64,000 nucleotides of DNA, taken from contig NZ_FYEW01000003.1 of NCBI RefSeq assembly GCF_900187375.1, positions 186,001 through 250,000 of the forward strand. The letters run 5' to 3'. Position 1 is the first letter of the stretch. Each line of letters starts with the position of its first letter. The notes beneath the pieces are model-generated. The model ran no database searches, had not been told where the DNA came from, and was given only the letters and a program-made list of their open reading frames with translations. The position numbers and the translations under genes were made by a program. This stretch comes from Hymenobacter gelipurpurascens. GTDB lineage: Bacteria > Bacteroidota > Bacteroidia > Cytophagales > Hymenobacteraceae. Of the stretch, positions 1-8,652 are shown one piece after another.

Positions 1-514
1 CTTTGGCCCAGCTGAGTACTTCCTCAATGGTAGCTTTGGAGTTCATCAGGCGCCACTTGCCATCCTTGCCGGGCGTGCCCTGGGCCGTGATGGTTACGTT
101 GTGCAGCGCGGCCTGCACCGGAATAGATGGGTCGGCAGCCTGCCACTCCTTCAGTACCCCCTCAAACTTGCGGAACATCTGCTCCTTAGGCTCGCGGCCC
201 AAAATGCCCATGCCTTTCGAGCGGATGTTGCCGTAGAATGCAATAATGCGGTGACCGGGCAGAATAGCGCCGGGCAGCTGCCCGCTTTTCTTCACGATAG
301 AGTCGGCCTTGAGCGAATCACGGCGCATGGCGGCCATTTTCAGCGAGGCGCTGTCTACTACTACTGGCTTAGCGGTGTCGGCTACGGCCGCAGGCGTTTC
401 GGCTTCGGTGCCGGCACGGGAGCCGCAGCCGGGAAGCGTAACTAGAGAAAATGCGAGGCCAAGCGTGGCCAGAGCAGGGGCCGTCAGGCGGGTGAAGGTC
501 CGAGAATAAGACAC
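1..514 (-). CDS. Conserved secreted lipoprotein, 3' end cut off by the window edge
   Basis: The reading frame runs leftward from a GTG at 514-512 and is still open at base 1, so about 170 residues are visible. The N-terminus is a lipoprotein signal: Arg at positions 5 and 9, a hydrophobic stretch, then a Cys after LPG at about residue 31. After a low-complexity linker comes a globular domain that opens with AFYGN and contains KGMGILG and ITAQGTPGKDGKWRL. I recall similar uncharacterised exported proteins in other phyla but can name no function. No ATG is seen in frame just upstream, so GTG is the best start. The gene is real; its activity is unknown. Confidence 0.7.
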   Translation of the reverse strand, partial: MSYSRTFTRLTAPALATLGLAFSLVTLPGCGSRAGTEAETPAAVADTAKPVVVDSASLKMAAMRRDSLKADSIVKKSGQLPGAILPGHRIIAFYGNIRSKGMGILGREPKEQMFRKFEGVLKEWQAADPSIPVQAALHNVTITAQGTPGKDGKWRLMNSKATIEEVLSWAK

Positions 515-823
515 TGAAAAGAAACGTATTAAAGACGAATGGTGCCTCTAAGGTAGCCGGTTTTCCGGGGAAAATCGGAATGCTCTGGTCGGCCTCGCCC
601 CGGTATTACATGGTTTTAATCTGTTTTTAATGCGCTAGGCCACTAGTACAGCCTCGCTGCTCCGTGTTGGTGAAGTGCCGACGTAAATTGGTGTTGGAGC
701 CGCAACAGAAGAACCAGAGTAGCTGCCCGACTGGCCTAGAAGATGCTTGGCTACACCAATATTCGGTTCGCGGTGCTCAGCATGACGTCTTTTTTCCTAA
801 GGATACTCCTGATAGTTTTTGAG
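515..823. other. Intergenic stretch with no recognisable gene
   Basis: About 310 bases between two leftward genes. I see no credible ORF, strong hairpin or RNA gene. It must hold the promoter of the lipoprotein gene at 514 and the 3' end of the DUF6624 transcript, but neither signal stands out. Confidence 0.5.
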
Positions 824-1453
824 CTATAGCGCTGCCGGCTTTGGGGTGTTCATTTCCTTGTGCATGTTGCTCATCATGTCGAGGTATTTCTGGAGGGGTT
901 CCATTCCGATGGCGGCGCGGCGCTTATCCACGCTCTTGGGGTCGCGGAGCGACTTAGGCACTGCTTTACCGATGCCAGGACCCTCGTACACTACTTGAGT
1001 GCCGTATTCTTCTGGTTGACCGGAGTTGATGGCCACGCGGTCGGTGAGGTAAGCGTAGTTGATGGGGCTGGCATTCTTCCTTTTCACCTCGGGGAGCATC
1101 AGCTGTAGTATCTGGCGCTGAAAGGCTGGGTAAGCATCGGCGTGCTGCACCAGAAGCCAGAAGTTGTTGGAGCTTTTTTCGCCTACCTGCCGGAAGCCAG
1201 GGTACCCCACTTGGCGCACTATCTTTTCGAGGATAGGCTGGTGGCGCGCAAAGTTGTCGGTTTCTACCTGCACCAGGTTTCGGCCGGCACTGTCGGGCAG
1301 CTGCTTAAAAAGTTGCTGCATCGGCCACTGGTCCACGTAGGCCAGGCTGTCGAGCGTTTTGCTAAGCTTAGGATAGGCTACGGGCTTGGTTTGCGCGGCA
1401 GCAGTGAGGATGCCTATGCTCCAGAGGGCGCCTGAAAAAATCAGTAATTTCAT
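824..1453 (-). CDS. DUF6624 family exported protein
   Basis: The product has 209 residues and a cleavable signal peptide ending in TAAAQ at about residue 21. The body matches the DUF6624 pattern: a DNFARHQPILEKIV segment, then a QHAD motif, then the conserved order of NYAYLTDRVAINSG followed by QVYG-like residues (YGTQVVYEG). The C-terminus is Pro/Ala rich. DUF6624 has no assigned activity. The gene lies 63 bases downstream of the M56/TonB receptor gene and runs the same way, so it may be the third gene of the blaI operon (inference). Confidence 0.75.
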   Translation of the reverse strand: MKLLIFSGALWSIGILTAAAQTKPVAYPKLSKTLDSLAYVDQWPMQQLFKQLPDSAGRNLVQVETDNFARHQPILEKIVRQVGYPGFRQVGEKSSNNFWLLVQHADAYPAFQRQILQLMLPEVKRKNASPINYAYLTDRVAINSGQPEEYGTQVVYEGPGIGKAVPKSLRDPKSVDKRRAAIGMEPLQKYLDMMSNMHKEMNTPKPAAL

Positions 1454-1516
1454 TGGGGGTCAATAAGTGATACTAGAGTGGAGGATAAAATCGGGCCTCC
1501 CTAACTGCCGCTGAAG

Positions 1517-2944
1517 CTATTTGAGCGAAAACGTAATGGGCACCGTGAAAAAAACCGCCACGGGCTGGCCATTCTGTGTGCCGGGTTTCCACTGGCCGGG
1601 CAGGTTGCGCACGGCGTTGAGAGCGGCTTCGTTCATAGCCTGCGCGGCTGGCGTGGTAATTCGGGTGGTCTGCTGCTGCCCATCGGCGCCAGGGTATTTT
1701 ACCTCGTAATCGATACCTTTTTGCAGTTGAGCGGCCTGTAAGCTGCCATCAGCGGCTACAATAAACCTGATAAACACGCGGCCCTCCAGCTTCTCGGCTA
1801 AGGCACTAGCCGGGTATTTCACCTGCTTACCAATATCTGCAAGAAGCTTCTCCTGGCCTCCGACATATTCGGGCATGTGCTCAACAAAAAAATAAACCGG
1901 TGGTGGTGGGGGCGGAGGGGTGTCTTCGGCTTCTTGTGCCGGAGGTGGTGGGAGTGGAGGCTCGCTGAGGGAAGCATCGGATTTGGTGATGACGCTGGCC
2001 GGGTCAGTAGCCTTTTCGCAGGCCACCAGCAGCACCAGCGCAGTGCTCAGCGGCAACAGCAGCCACTGCTTCCAGCGGCGCACGGGGGACTGGGAGGTAA
2101 GCATACGGATACGCGTAAGGGTGAAGGATTGCGTAAACGAATGGGTAAGTGGTAGTTCCAGATGCAGCTGGCGCAGCGCCACCCGCGCTAGCAGCGTGGT
2201 GTAAGACTCGGCCGCGCCAGTACCTTCTGAGTGGCCTAGCGCAGCCTCATCGGCCAGCAGCTCATGCGTAAGCTCCAGAGCGGCGGGGTAAAAATGCACG
2301 AAAGGGTTGAACCAGAGCAGAGTCCGCGCCAGCTCCAGCATCAACCGCTCCCGGGAGTGGCCTAGCTTTATGTGGGCTTCTTCGTGGCGCAGTATCTGGG
2401 CGGCCTCGTCGGCAGAAAGCCCTAGCGTCTCATCCCAGAAAATGCGGTGCCCAAACGAGCTGACGGGCCGTTGGCCGCCGGTGTAGGCCAGGGTATACCC
2501 TTGGCGGGCTTCGGTAGGCCAGGAGCGCGCCGTTTGCCATAGCAGAAGCAACTGCCAGGCTTTGCCGCTCATCAGGGCCAGTACGCCAGCGCCATACACC
2601 AGCAGTAGCCAGTGCATATCCAAGCTCGCAGGGCCGGGTGCCCCGGTGGCGCTGATGGTAACGGCCGGGAGCACCCCACCCGAAAGCAACCCCGAGGTGC
2701 CGGGCACCAGCGTCTGCCAGGTAAGCAGCAAGCTCGCTAGCCAGGGGCCGGCTAGGCCTAGCAGCGGCGGCAGCGCCAGTACTAGCCACGGCGTGTAGAG
2801 CAAAAACCGGCTATTAAACTGAAAACACCGCTCCTGGCGCAATAGCACGCGATAGAACAACCAGCAGGCGCCCAGCAGCACGGTGCTCAGCAGCATCCAG
2901 CTAAGCAGGCCGGTGGGGCTCGGAAGAAGGGGGGAGAGGCTCAT
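1517..2944 (-). CDS. BlaR1-like M56 metallopeptidase receptor with C-terminal TonB domain
   Basis: The product is a 475-residue membrane sensor protease. Hydrophobic helices fill about residues 12-35, 47-75 and 110-136. The zinc motif HEEAH is at 187-191, with the downstream ELLADE glutamate site near 228-233, as in M56 peptidases. A last helix at about 294-309 leads to a proline-rich spacer (329-349) and a TonB C-terminal domain (about 368-475). In BlaR1/BlaI systems the protease triggers loss of the repressor. Start ATG at 2944 is chosen because the longer frame to 3109 lies inside blaI. It overlaps blaI by 44 bases, which suggests translational coupling. The TonB domain in place of a beta-lactam sensor domain makes the ligand unknown. 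Confidence 0.88.
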   Translation of the reverse strand: MSLSPLLPSPTGLLSWMLLSTVLLGACWLFYRVLLRQERCFQFNSRFLLYTPWLVLALPPLLGLAGPWLASLLLTWQTLVPGTSGLLSGGVLPAVTISATGAPGPASLDMHWLLLVYGAGVLALMSGKAWQLLLLWQTARSWPTEARQGYTLAYTGGQRPVSSFGHRIFWDETLGLSADEAAQILRHEEAHIKLGHSRERLMLELARTLLWFNPFVHFYPAALELTHELLADEAALGHSEGTGAAESYTTLLARVALRQLHLELPLTHSFTQSFTLTRIRMLTSQSPVRRWKQWLLLPLSTALVLLVACEKATDPASVITKSDASLSEPPLPPPPAQEAEDTPPPPPPPVYFFVEHMPEYVGGQEKLLADIGKQVKYPASALAEKLEGRVFIRFIVAADGSLQAAQLQKGIDYEVKYPGADGQQQTTRITTPAAQAMNEAALNAVRNLPGQWKPGTQNGQPVAVFFTVPITFSLK

Positions 2945-3332
2945 CGGTGGGTGGGGTAGAGGAAGTATCTTGTTGGGCGTGGCGGAGCAGCTCTTCCAGC
3001 TGCGCGGCATCGAGGTCTTCTTCCTTGGCGAAAAAGGAAACCAGCCGTGAGAAGGAGCCCCCGAAATACCCGCCCAGCAGCTTGCGCAGCGAGAACCGCC
3101 GATACTCATCCTGGCCTACCAGGGCATGGTAGCGGTGCGTGCGCCCGAACGCCTCATGACCTACAAAACCCTTCTGCTCCAGAATCCGGATGATGGTGGA
3201 CACGGTGTTGTAGGCCGGCGTAGGCGCGGGTAGCTCAGGTAGCACGTCCTTTACATAAGCAGGACCAAGGCGCCAGAGCACCTGCATCACTTGTTCTTCG
3301 GCGCGCGTTAGTTCGGGAAATGCTTGTGACAT
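2901..3332 (-). CDS. BlaI/MecI/CopY family transcriptional repressor
   Basis: The product has 143 residues. The winged-helix DNA-binding region (about 1-85) is typical: LTRAEEQVMQVLW, then YNTVSTIIRILEQKGFV as the recognition region, then the HRYHALV wing. The C-terminal part with GGYFGGSFSRLVSFF and a Glu-rich helix is the dimerisation part of the family. Such repressors bind a palindrome in their own promoter and are released when the partner M56 protease fires. That partner is the overlapping next gene. A palindromic operator candidate lies 43 bases upstream of the start. Confidence 0.9.
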   Translation of the reverse strand: MSQAFPELTRAEEQVMQVLWRLGPAYVKDVLPELPAPTPAYNTVSTIIRILEQKGFVGHEAFGRTHRYHALVGQDEYRRFSLRKLLGGYFGGSFSRLVSFFAKEEDLDAAQLEELLRHAQQDTSSTPPTDEPLPPSSEPHRPA

Positions 3333-3374
3333 AGGAGGGTAAGTTGAGCCTGATGAAGATAGAACTAGTGTTCA

Positions 3375-3386
3375 AGTTGTACAACT
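3375..3386. promoter_or_regulatory. Candidate BlaI operator, perfect 12-bp palindrome
   Basis: AGTTGTACAACT is a perfect palindrome built on GTTGTACAAC, the kind of dyad BlaI/MecI repressors bind. It lies 43 bases upstream of the blaI start in an AT-rich spacer. A second, weaker dyad with GAAC and GTTC arms sits at 3362-3373. Autoregulation is inferred from position and family habit. Confidence 0.6.
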
Positions 3387-3537
3387 AATTTTATAGTTAA
3401 TTATTGGGAGAGAATGCACTGCCTTTGGCTGAACTGCTGTGTGTTGGATATGAATTGGGCCTAGGCCACTCTGGGTGAATCTTTTGGCGGGTTTCGTGTT
3501 CTAAAGCCTAGAATCATAAGGCCAGAAAAATTTTCCT

Positions 3538-4761
3538 GTGAAGCATCCTATTTTTCCTCGTCGGGGTACCCGGCTGCCTGCTACGGCGCTGGCCTGGCTC
3601 TTCGCCTTTCTCCTGATTGGCCCAAGCTGTAAGAGCGACGCGCCCGAGCCCAACGTAACAACTGAGCCTACGCCATCGGCTCCTACTGCCCTTATTAATA
3701 GCACGTTAATTGGCGAGTATAGTCAGGCCACCCTGGCGGGGCGTGTGGGGGATGTGCCCCTGGTAGGCGCATTGGCGCGCTTGCCCATCAAAGTATATAA
3801 GCTCACCTACACCACTCAGAACACCGATGGGCAGCGCATCACGGCCTCCGGGGCCGTCCTGGTTCCGGTGAGTACGCAGGCGCTGCCTGTAATCAGTTAC
3901 CAGCACGGCACCATCCGGCCCGATGACGAGGACCGTGCCCCTTCCTACTACAGCGCCAATAGTGAGTTGTGGTCGGCGGTATCGGTGCTGGCCTCCACCG
4001 GCTACGTGGTGTCGGCCCCCGACTACATTGGGTATGGTGCCTCCAAGGCTTTGCCCCACCCTTACGAGCACGCGGCCTCGCTGGCCTCCGCCTCGGCAGA
4101 TATGCTGCGCGCCACCCGCGAGTTCTGTAAGCAGCAGAACGTGAAGCTGAACGAGAAAAACTTCCTGTTGGGGTATTCTGAAGGGGGCTATGCTACCCTG
4201 GCGCTGCACAAGCTCCTGGAAGAAAAGTATGCCACGGAGCTGCCCGTAGCGGCCAGCGCACCCGGCGCGGGGGCCTACCACAAGTCGGCCTTCGCTAAGT
4301 ACATCATTGGCTCCGACCAGCCGCTGAGCTTCCTGAGTACCTATGTGTGGGTGCTGGATACTTACAACCGCGTGTATAAGCTCAACCAGCCGACGACGGC
4401 CTACTATCAGGAGCCCTACGCTACCCAGCTGCAAGCCAACCCGTTTGGCTCGGTGCCCAGTCTGCCCAGCCAGCTCTTCACCAGCGCTTTCCGCCAACGT
4501 GTACAGGCCGATGCCGATGCGGCGCTGCTCGCTGCCCTGCGAGATAATGATATCTTCGACTGGAAGCCCAAGGCGCCCTTAGCGCTCTTTCACGGCACCG
4601 CCGATGACTACGTGCCCTACTTCAACTCCCAGGATGCCTACACGGCCATGCGGGCCCGGGGCGCTACGCAGGTGCAGCTTCGTCCCATCCAGGGCGGCAA
4701 CCACTTCACGTCGGTGGCTACGTATACGCTGGCCGCCTACGCGTTCATCTCGCAGTACTAA
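3538..4761 (+). CDS. Secreted alpha/beta hydrolase, secretory-lipase type lipoprotein
   Basis: The product has 407 residues and starts at a GTG. A lipoprotein signal ends at Cys31 (GPSC). The domain is an alpha/beta hydrolase of the secretory lipase kind: QHGT oxyanion-type segment at 122-125, nucleophile Ser214 in LGYSEGG, an Asp in HGTADDYVP, and a His in QGGNHF near the C-terminus. These supply Ser, Asp and His in the right order. It would cleave lipid or other ester substrates at the cell surface; the substrate cannot be read from sequence. It is divergent from blaI and shares the spacer that holds the operator, so co-regulation is possible. Confidence 0.85.
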   Translation: MKHPIFPRRGTRLPATALAWLFAFLLIGPSCKSDAPEPNVTTEPTPSAPTALINSTLIGEYSQATLAGRVGDVPLVGALARLPIKVYKLTYTTQNTDGQRITASGAVLVPVSTQALPVISYQHGTIRPDDEDRAPSYYSANSELWSAVSVLASTGYVVSAPDYIGYGASKALPHPYEHAASLASASADMLRATREFCKQQNVKLNEKNFLLGYSEGGYATLALHKLLEEKYATELPVAASAPGAGAYHKSAFAKYIIGSDQPLSFLSTYVWVLDTYNRVYKLNQPTTAYYQEPYATQLQANPFGSVPSLPSQLFTSAFRQRVQADADAALLAALRDNDIFDWKPKAPLALFHGTADDYVPYFNSQDAYTAMRARGATQVQLRPIQGGNHFTSVATYTLAAYAFISQY

Positions 4762-4774
4762 GTTCCAGTAACGG

Positions 4775-4853
4775 GTCATTCCGAGCGGAGGTGAGGAATC
4801 TTGGTTAGGCGCTAGGCCAGCATTCCAGATTCCTCGCCTCCGCTCGGAATGAC
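4775..4853. repeat. Imperfect hairpin repeat after the lipase gene
   Basis: The left arm begins GTCATTCCGAGCGGAGG and the right arm (4825-4853) is its reverse complement with one mismatch and one indel over about 28 bases. It lies between convergent genes and could act as a terminator, but it has no U-tract. It resembles the GTCATGCTGAGC hairpins found at 48.9-59.6 kb. Confidence 0.7.
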
Positions 4854-4858
4854 ATGTT

Positions 4859-5290
4859 TTAGGTTGGCTGCGAAGCTGATGTAACTGGCCTAGGAGCCAA
4901 TGCCTGCCGTACCCAGGCACCACTAAGCGCCGCTAGGCCACCTACCAGCCCGGCCAGCAGCCCGGCCACCAGTACAAGTACCCAGGAGCTGCCGCCGAGG
5001 GGAAGTAGCGTAGCCAGCCGCTGGGCCAGGCGCTCTACTCCGTGCAGGTTCAGCCAGGTGGCCGGAATCCACCAGCTCAGTCCCGCGCCCAAGAGGCCCG
5101 CCAGAAACGCTTGCCCGCCAGGGCTGCCGCGCCACAACGCCAACAGGAAACACACCGGCACGATGCTCCACCAGGGTAGAAAAAGCTGGAATACAGCACA
5201 AAACACCAGTATCAGGAGCAGAAGCCAGAGAAATCGGGGCTTCGGTTGAGAGGAAACCGGAGAGGTCATTGAGGATGTATCAGGAAACAA
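4859..5290 (-). CDS. Small multi-pass membrane protein of unknown function
   Basis: The product has 143 residues, or 136 if the second Met (5269) is used. Four hydrophobic helices are visible at about 20-35, 38-52, 58-75 and 103-130. The middle segment between them (NLHGVERLAQRLATLLP) is polar. The last loop and tail are short, ending RPVTSASQPT. I recognise no family motif. It is 37 bases upstream of the penicillin acylase gene on the same strand and may share its transcript. Confidence 0.6.
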   Translation of the reverse strand: MFPDTSSMTSPVSSQPKPRFLWLLLLILVFCAVFQLFLPWWSIVPVCFLLALWRGSPGGQAFLAGLLGAGLSWWIPATWLNLHGVERLAQRLATLLPLGGSSWVLVLVAGLLAGLVGGLAALSGAWVRQALAPRPVTSASQPT

Positions 5291-5327
5291 AGGAGAGAAT
5301 AACGAGCGGCAACTAGTGGCCTAGGGG

Positions 5328-7802
5328 TTACTGAGAGGCTTCCAAGCGCCAGGCGGACTGGAGGCGTGGGTGGTTTTCGTCGGCGGCGCGCAGGAACACC
5401 AGCTCATCGAGGTGGCCTACGCGCCAGGGCTCAATCATATCATCATAATACGCCGAGGCCGGGTTGCCGCTTTGCCCGCCGGGGAAGATACCGTAGGCCT
5501 GCACCTTCGGGCCCAGCGCTACCACCATGCGCCACGACGGGCCGTTGCGCGGGCCGGTAGCATTCACGCTGCCGGGGCTGCCGGCGCAATCGATATCCGC
5601 GCGGCCGAAGCCGGGCAAGTTGGCCAAGTGGTTGATGTCGGTGCTTTTCTGATTGGCCCAGGCCCACTTCGGTCCCAGCGGCCCAAATTTGCGCGTCAGA
5701 GAATCGACGGCGAAGTTTAGCGACGCTAGCAGTAGATCGTGCACGTTTTCCTGCTTAGCCGTGCGCCGGTCGTCAATCCATGGAGACGTCGTGCTGCGCT
5801 TGGGCGCTTCGGTTTCTGCCAGCAGCAACCTATTCGTACGGTCGCGGGATGGGTAGCGCATCTCTAGGCCAGTGGCTTTCGAGCTAAAGTCATCCTCCCA
5901 CAAGCGGTCAACCAGATTATTATACCACAACTCAAAAACGGTAGCGCCTACAGCATCGGCATTGTAGTGATAATCCCAGCGTTGTAGCGCCTCCTGCGCG
6001 CTGTAAGCAGGAGAGTTGGGTGACAATGGGGCTTCTTTGCTGAGCGCGCGCAGCATGGCTGGCAGCATCAGGCGGGCATTCACACCCAAGTTGTCGTTCT
6101 GGAGTTGGCGCAGACTATCGGGAGTGGCGCGCCGCATTTTGGCCAGCTGCTCATTAATGCGGTGGGCGCGGTCAGCAGGGGCATAGTCCCAGCCCAGGTA
6201 ATAGGGGTAGTCGAGGCCAGCGGAGGGCTGGTTGGCTGAGGATACGAAGCCGCGCGCTGGGTTTTCTACGTGCGGGTTCTGCTCCATCGGAATCCAGCCG
6301 TGCCAGTCGTAGGCCACATCAGAGCCATCCAGGATAAATTTGCCCTGGTCCTGCCACTTCAGCGGGAAGCGGCCGTTGGGTCGGATGGCAATATCATTCT
6401 GGTTGCTGGCAAAAATGAAGTTCTGGGCCGGTGAGCCGTACGTTTTCAGCGCCGCCGAGTAATCCTGGTAGGAGCGGGCCCGGTTGAGGCGGTAGAAGGC
6501 CAGCACCTCGTTGGCGCCATCGTGGGCGGTCCAGCGCATGGCGTGCCGGATGGGCGTCTGCTTGTTGAACACCTTTTCTTCCCGGTCATACACGATGGGG
6601 CCGTGGTGGGTGTAGAGCACCGTATCGAGAAGGTCGGGCTGGCCACGCACTACCACCCGCTCTACCACGCGGCGCACCGGTTTCCAGCGACCCTCGTGCC
6701 AGTACTCGCGCATGGCCTTGTTCTTAAACTTGAGCTGATACCAGTCGAGCACGTCGCCGCCCACGTTGGTCACGCCCCAGGCCACATTCTCATTGAAGCC
6801 GATAATCACGGCCGGCGCCCCCGGAATGGTCACGCCGTACACGTTCAGGCCAGGCGCGGTCATCTGTACCTGGTACCAGATGCTGGGCAGGTTGAGCTGC
6901 AGGTGCGGGTCGTTGGCCAGAATGGGTAGGCCCGAGGCCGAGCGGCTGCCCGCCACCGCAAAGTTGTTGGAACCCAGCTCCGCATCCGGTTCCCGGGCCG
7001 GCACTTTATCGGAAATAGCTGCCGCGAAGGAGGGCGGCGCCACGGGTACCGGCACGGGCTTAAACGCCAGCGGCGAGCCGGTGGGCACAATAGCATCCTG
7101 GCGGTTAGGGTAGTCGGGAAACAGGTCCTGCACCACTTTGGGGCCATATTTGCGCAGAATGTTGCTCAGGCGCAGATCGTCGGAGCGGCCGCTCAGGTCC
7201 CAGGCCATGAGCTTAAGTAGCAGCGCGCATTTCAGCGGCTGCCAGGGCTCGGGAGCATAGTCCAGAAGCTTGTATTCAAACGGATAGTCTTTGGGGGCAA
7301 GGGTGTTGATGTAGGCATTCACGCCCTCGGAGTACGACTCCAGCACCACGCGCGTGGTAGGGTCTTTCAGCATCTCGCGCAGGGAGTTTTCGGCGCCGTA
7401 GGCCAGTCCCATGCGCCGCTGAAACCGGTCGTACTCCAGCGCCTTCGAGCCCACCACTTCCGAGATGCGGCCGGCCGCCACGCGGGTCATAAACTCCATC
7501 TGCCAGAGTCGGTCGTGGGCCGTTAGGTAGCCTTGGGCGTAGTAGAGGTCGTGCTCGTTCTCGGCAAAAATGTGGGGCACGCGCCGGTCGTCGAAACGGA
7601 CGCGGACGGGCTGGCGTAGGCCAGGTAGCTGCAGGGTTTGGGGCTCCTCCAACGCTTGGGCATCTTCGCCGTTCTGCCAGATGCCGCGGTAGGGGCTCAA
7701 GAGCTTGCCCATGGGCGGCACGTCGCCCTGTTTAGCGTTCAGAACCCACGTGAGGGTGAGCGTGATAACAACGGCCAGCAAGGCCTTCAGAATACGAAGC
7801 AT
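5328..7802 (-). CDS. Penicillin acylase family protein (Ntn hydrolase)
   Basis: The product has 824 residues, the usual length of a penicillin amidase precursor. An N-terminal hydrophobic helix (4-21) serves as signal or anchor. The A-chain region holds YYAQGYLTAHDRLWQME, typical of the family. The B-chain would start at the nucleophile Ser278 in GSNNFAV, released by self-cleavage after Gly277. Then follow ANDPHLQLNLPSIWYQV and the GHLDELVF-type end region. Family members hydrolyse amides, including beta-lactam side chains and acyl-homoserine lactones. The real substrate is unknown. It acts outside the cytoplasm. Confidence 0.92.
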   Translation of the reverse strand: MLRILKALLAVVITLTLTWVLNAKQGDVPPMGKLLSPYRGIWQNGEDAQALEEPQTLQLPGLRQPVRVRFDDRRVPHIFAENEHDLYYAQGYLTAHDRLWQMEFMTRVAAGRISEVVGSKALEYDRFQRRMGLAYGAENSLREMLKDPTTRVVLESYSEGVNAYINTLAPKDYPFEYKLLDYAPEPWQPLKCALLLKLMAWDLSGRSDDLRLSNILRKYGPKVVQDLFPDYPNRQDAIVPTGSPLAFKPVPVPVAPPSFAAAISDKVPAREPDAELGSNNFAVAGSRSASGLPILANDPHLQLNLPSIWYQVQMTAPGLNVYGVTIPGAPAVIIGFNENVAWGVTNVGGDVLDWYQLKFKNKAMREYWHEGRWKPVRRVVERVVVRGQPDLLDTVLYTHHGPIVYDREEKVFNKQTPIRHAMRWTAHDGANEVLAFYRLNRARSYQDYSAALKTYGSPAQNFIFASNQNDIAIRPNGRFPLKWQDQGKFILDGSDVAYDWHGWIPMEQNPHVENPARGFVSSANQPSAGLDYPYYLGWDYAPADRAHRINEQLAKMRRATPDSLRQLQNDNLGVNARLMLPAMLRALSKEAPLSPNSPAYSAQEALQRWDYHYNADAVGATVFELWYNNLVDRLWEDDFSSKATGLEMRYPSRDRTNRLLLAETEAPKRSTTSPWIDDRRTAKQENVHDLLLASLNFAVDSLTRKFGPLGPKWAWANQKSTDINHLANLPGFGRADIDCAGSPGSVNATGPRNGPSWRMVVALGPKVQAYGIFPGGQSGNPASAYYDDMIEPWRVGHLDELVFLRAADENHPRLQSAWRLEASQ

Positions 7803-7875
7803 AGACTACCAGAAAGCCAGAGCCCGGAAGGTAGTAAATGCTTCGTATTCTACGGTTCAGTATGGCCGCTATGCT

Positions 7876-8487
7876 TTACTCAGTCGAGGCCGCAGTAGCG
7901 CCGCCTTGAGGCAGATATATCCGGAAGCCCAGGTTGAGGCCAAGAGAGCCCCGGCCGAACCCTTCGGAGGTGCCTGAGTTATGGCTGTAGGCCAGTAGGG
8001 TCTCTAGGCCTACGTTGGGCGCCAGGAAATACGTGTAGCCAAGTCCGGCGCTGGCTTGCAGGTTCACATTATTGCTGCTGATAGCAGCGAAGCCTACTGG
8101 TTTTACACGATTGCTGTTCAGGACGCCACCTACGCTAAGCTCCCCAAAAAAGCGGTGCCGGCTAGTGGAAGGTAGATAATACCGTAGCCAAGGCAGAAGT
8201 CCTATTGCCAGACCTCGTTGTTTTGTCCGGCTGCTGAAGGAATCCTGATACTTTACAAACGAGTAGCCAATGGGCAGGCTTACCCCTAAAGCCACATTAT
8301 CTGCCACAAACGTGCCTATTGAAGGAGCCAGTGTAGCACTGATTCGCTTGTAGTAATCTGTTTTCTGATAACTGATATCTCCGGCGCTCAGGCCCAGTAC
8401 GCGGGTGCCTTTCGTGGTTTGAGCCTGGGCCTTAGTGATGGATAGCGTGGCTGCGAAAAGTGCCACGAGATAAAAGGGTTTGTGCAT
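7876..8487 (-). CDS. Outer-membrane beta-barrel protein
   Basis: The product has 203 residues with a signal peptide ending AQAQ at about residue 23. Alternating hydrophobic strands with turn residues and many Gly, Tyr and Phe fill the mature part, as in the OmpW/OmpX-sized porin-like family common in Bacteroidota. The barrel ends with LGLNLGFRIYLP before a short Ala/Thr tail rather than the usual terminal Phe. A transport or adhesion function cannot be told from sequence. Confidence 0.7.
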   Translation of the reverse strand: MHKPFYLVALFAATLSITKAQAQTTKGTRVLGLSAGDISYQKTDYYKRISATLAPSIGTFVADNVALGVSLPIGYSFVKYQDSFSSRTKQRGLAIGLLPWLRYYLPSTSRHRFFGELSVGGVLNSNRVKPVGFAAISSNNVNLQASAGLGYTYFLAPNVGLETLLAYSHNSGTSEGFGRGSLGLNLGFRIYLPQGGATAASTE

Positions 8488-8599
8488 GTAGCGAAGTGAT
8501 AAAAATTAGAGTGATACAAAAATGCTGTATCAACTCCGATGCACCCAGCCTAAGTATACCAATTCTCTATATTTAATCAAAAAAGCGCTGATTAAAGCA

Positions 8600-8634
8600 A
8601 AAAGGCCGCTTTCCCTCTGGGGAAGCGGCCTTTT
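8600..8634 (-). terminator. Intrinsic terminator of the rlpA-like gene
   Basis: A GC-rich stem (AAGGCCGCTT paired with AAGCGGCCTT) lies just past the stop of the leftward gene at 8653, with a run of T on the transcribed leftward strand. Confidence 0.85.
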
Positions 8635-8652
8635 GTGTTGCTAGAAGGTGGC

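Noticed and set aside
2945..3109. N-terminal extension of the M56 receptor
   Set aside because: The extra 55 residues lie inside the blaI frame and carry no signal or conserved block; ATG at 2944 is better.
3706..4497. 263-residue minus-strand open frame
   Set aside because: Antisense to the alpha/beta hydrolase gene; no signal or family pattern.
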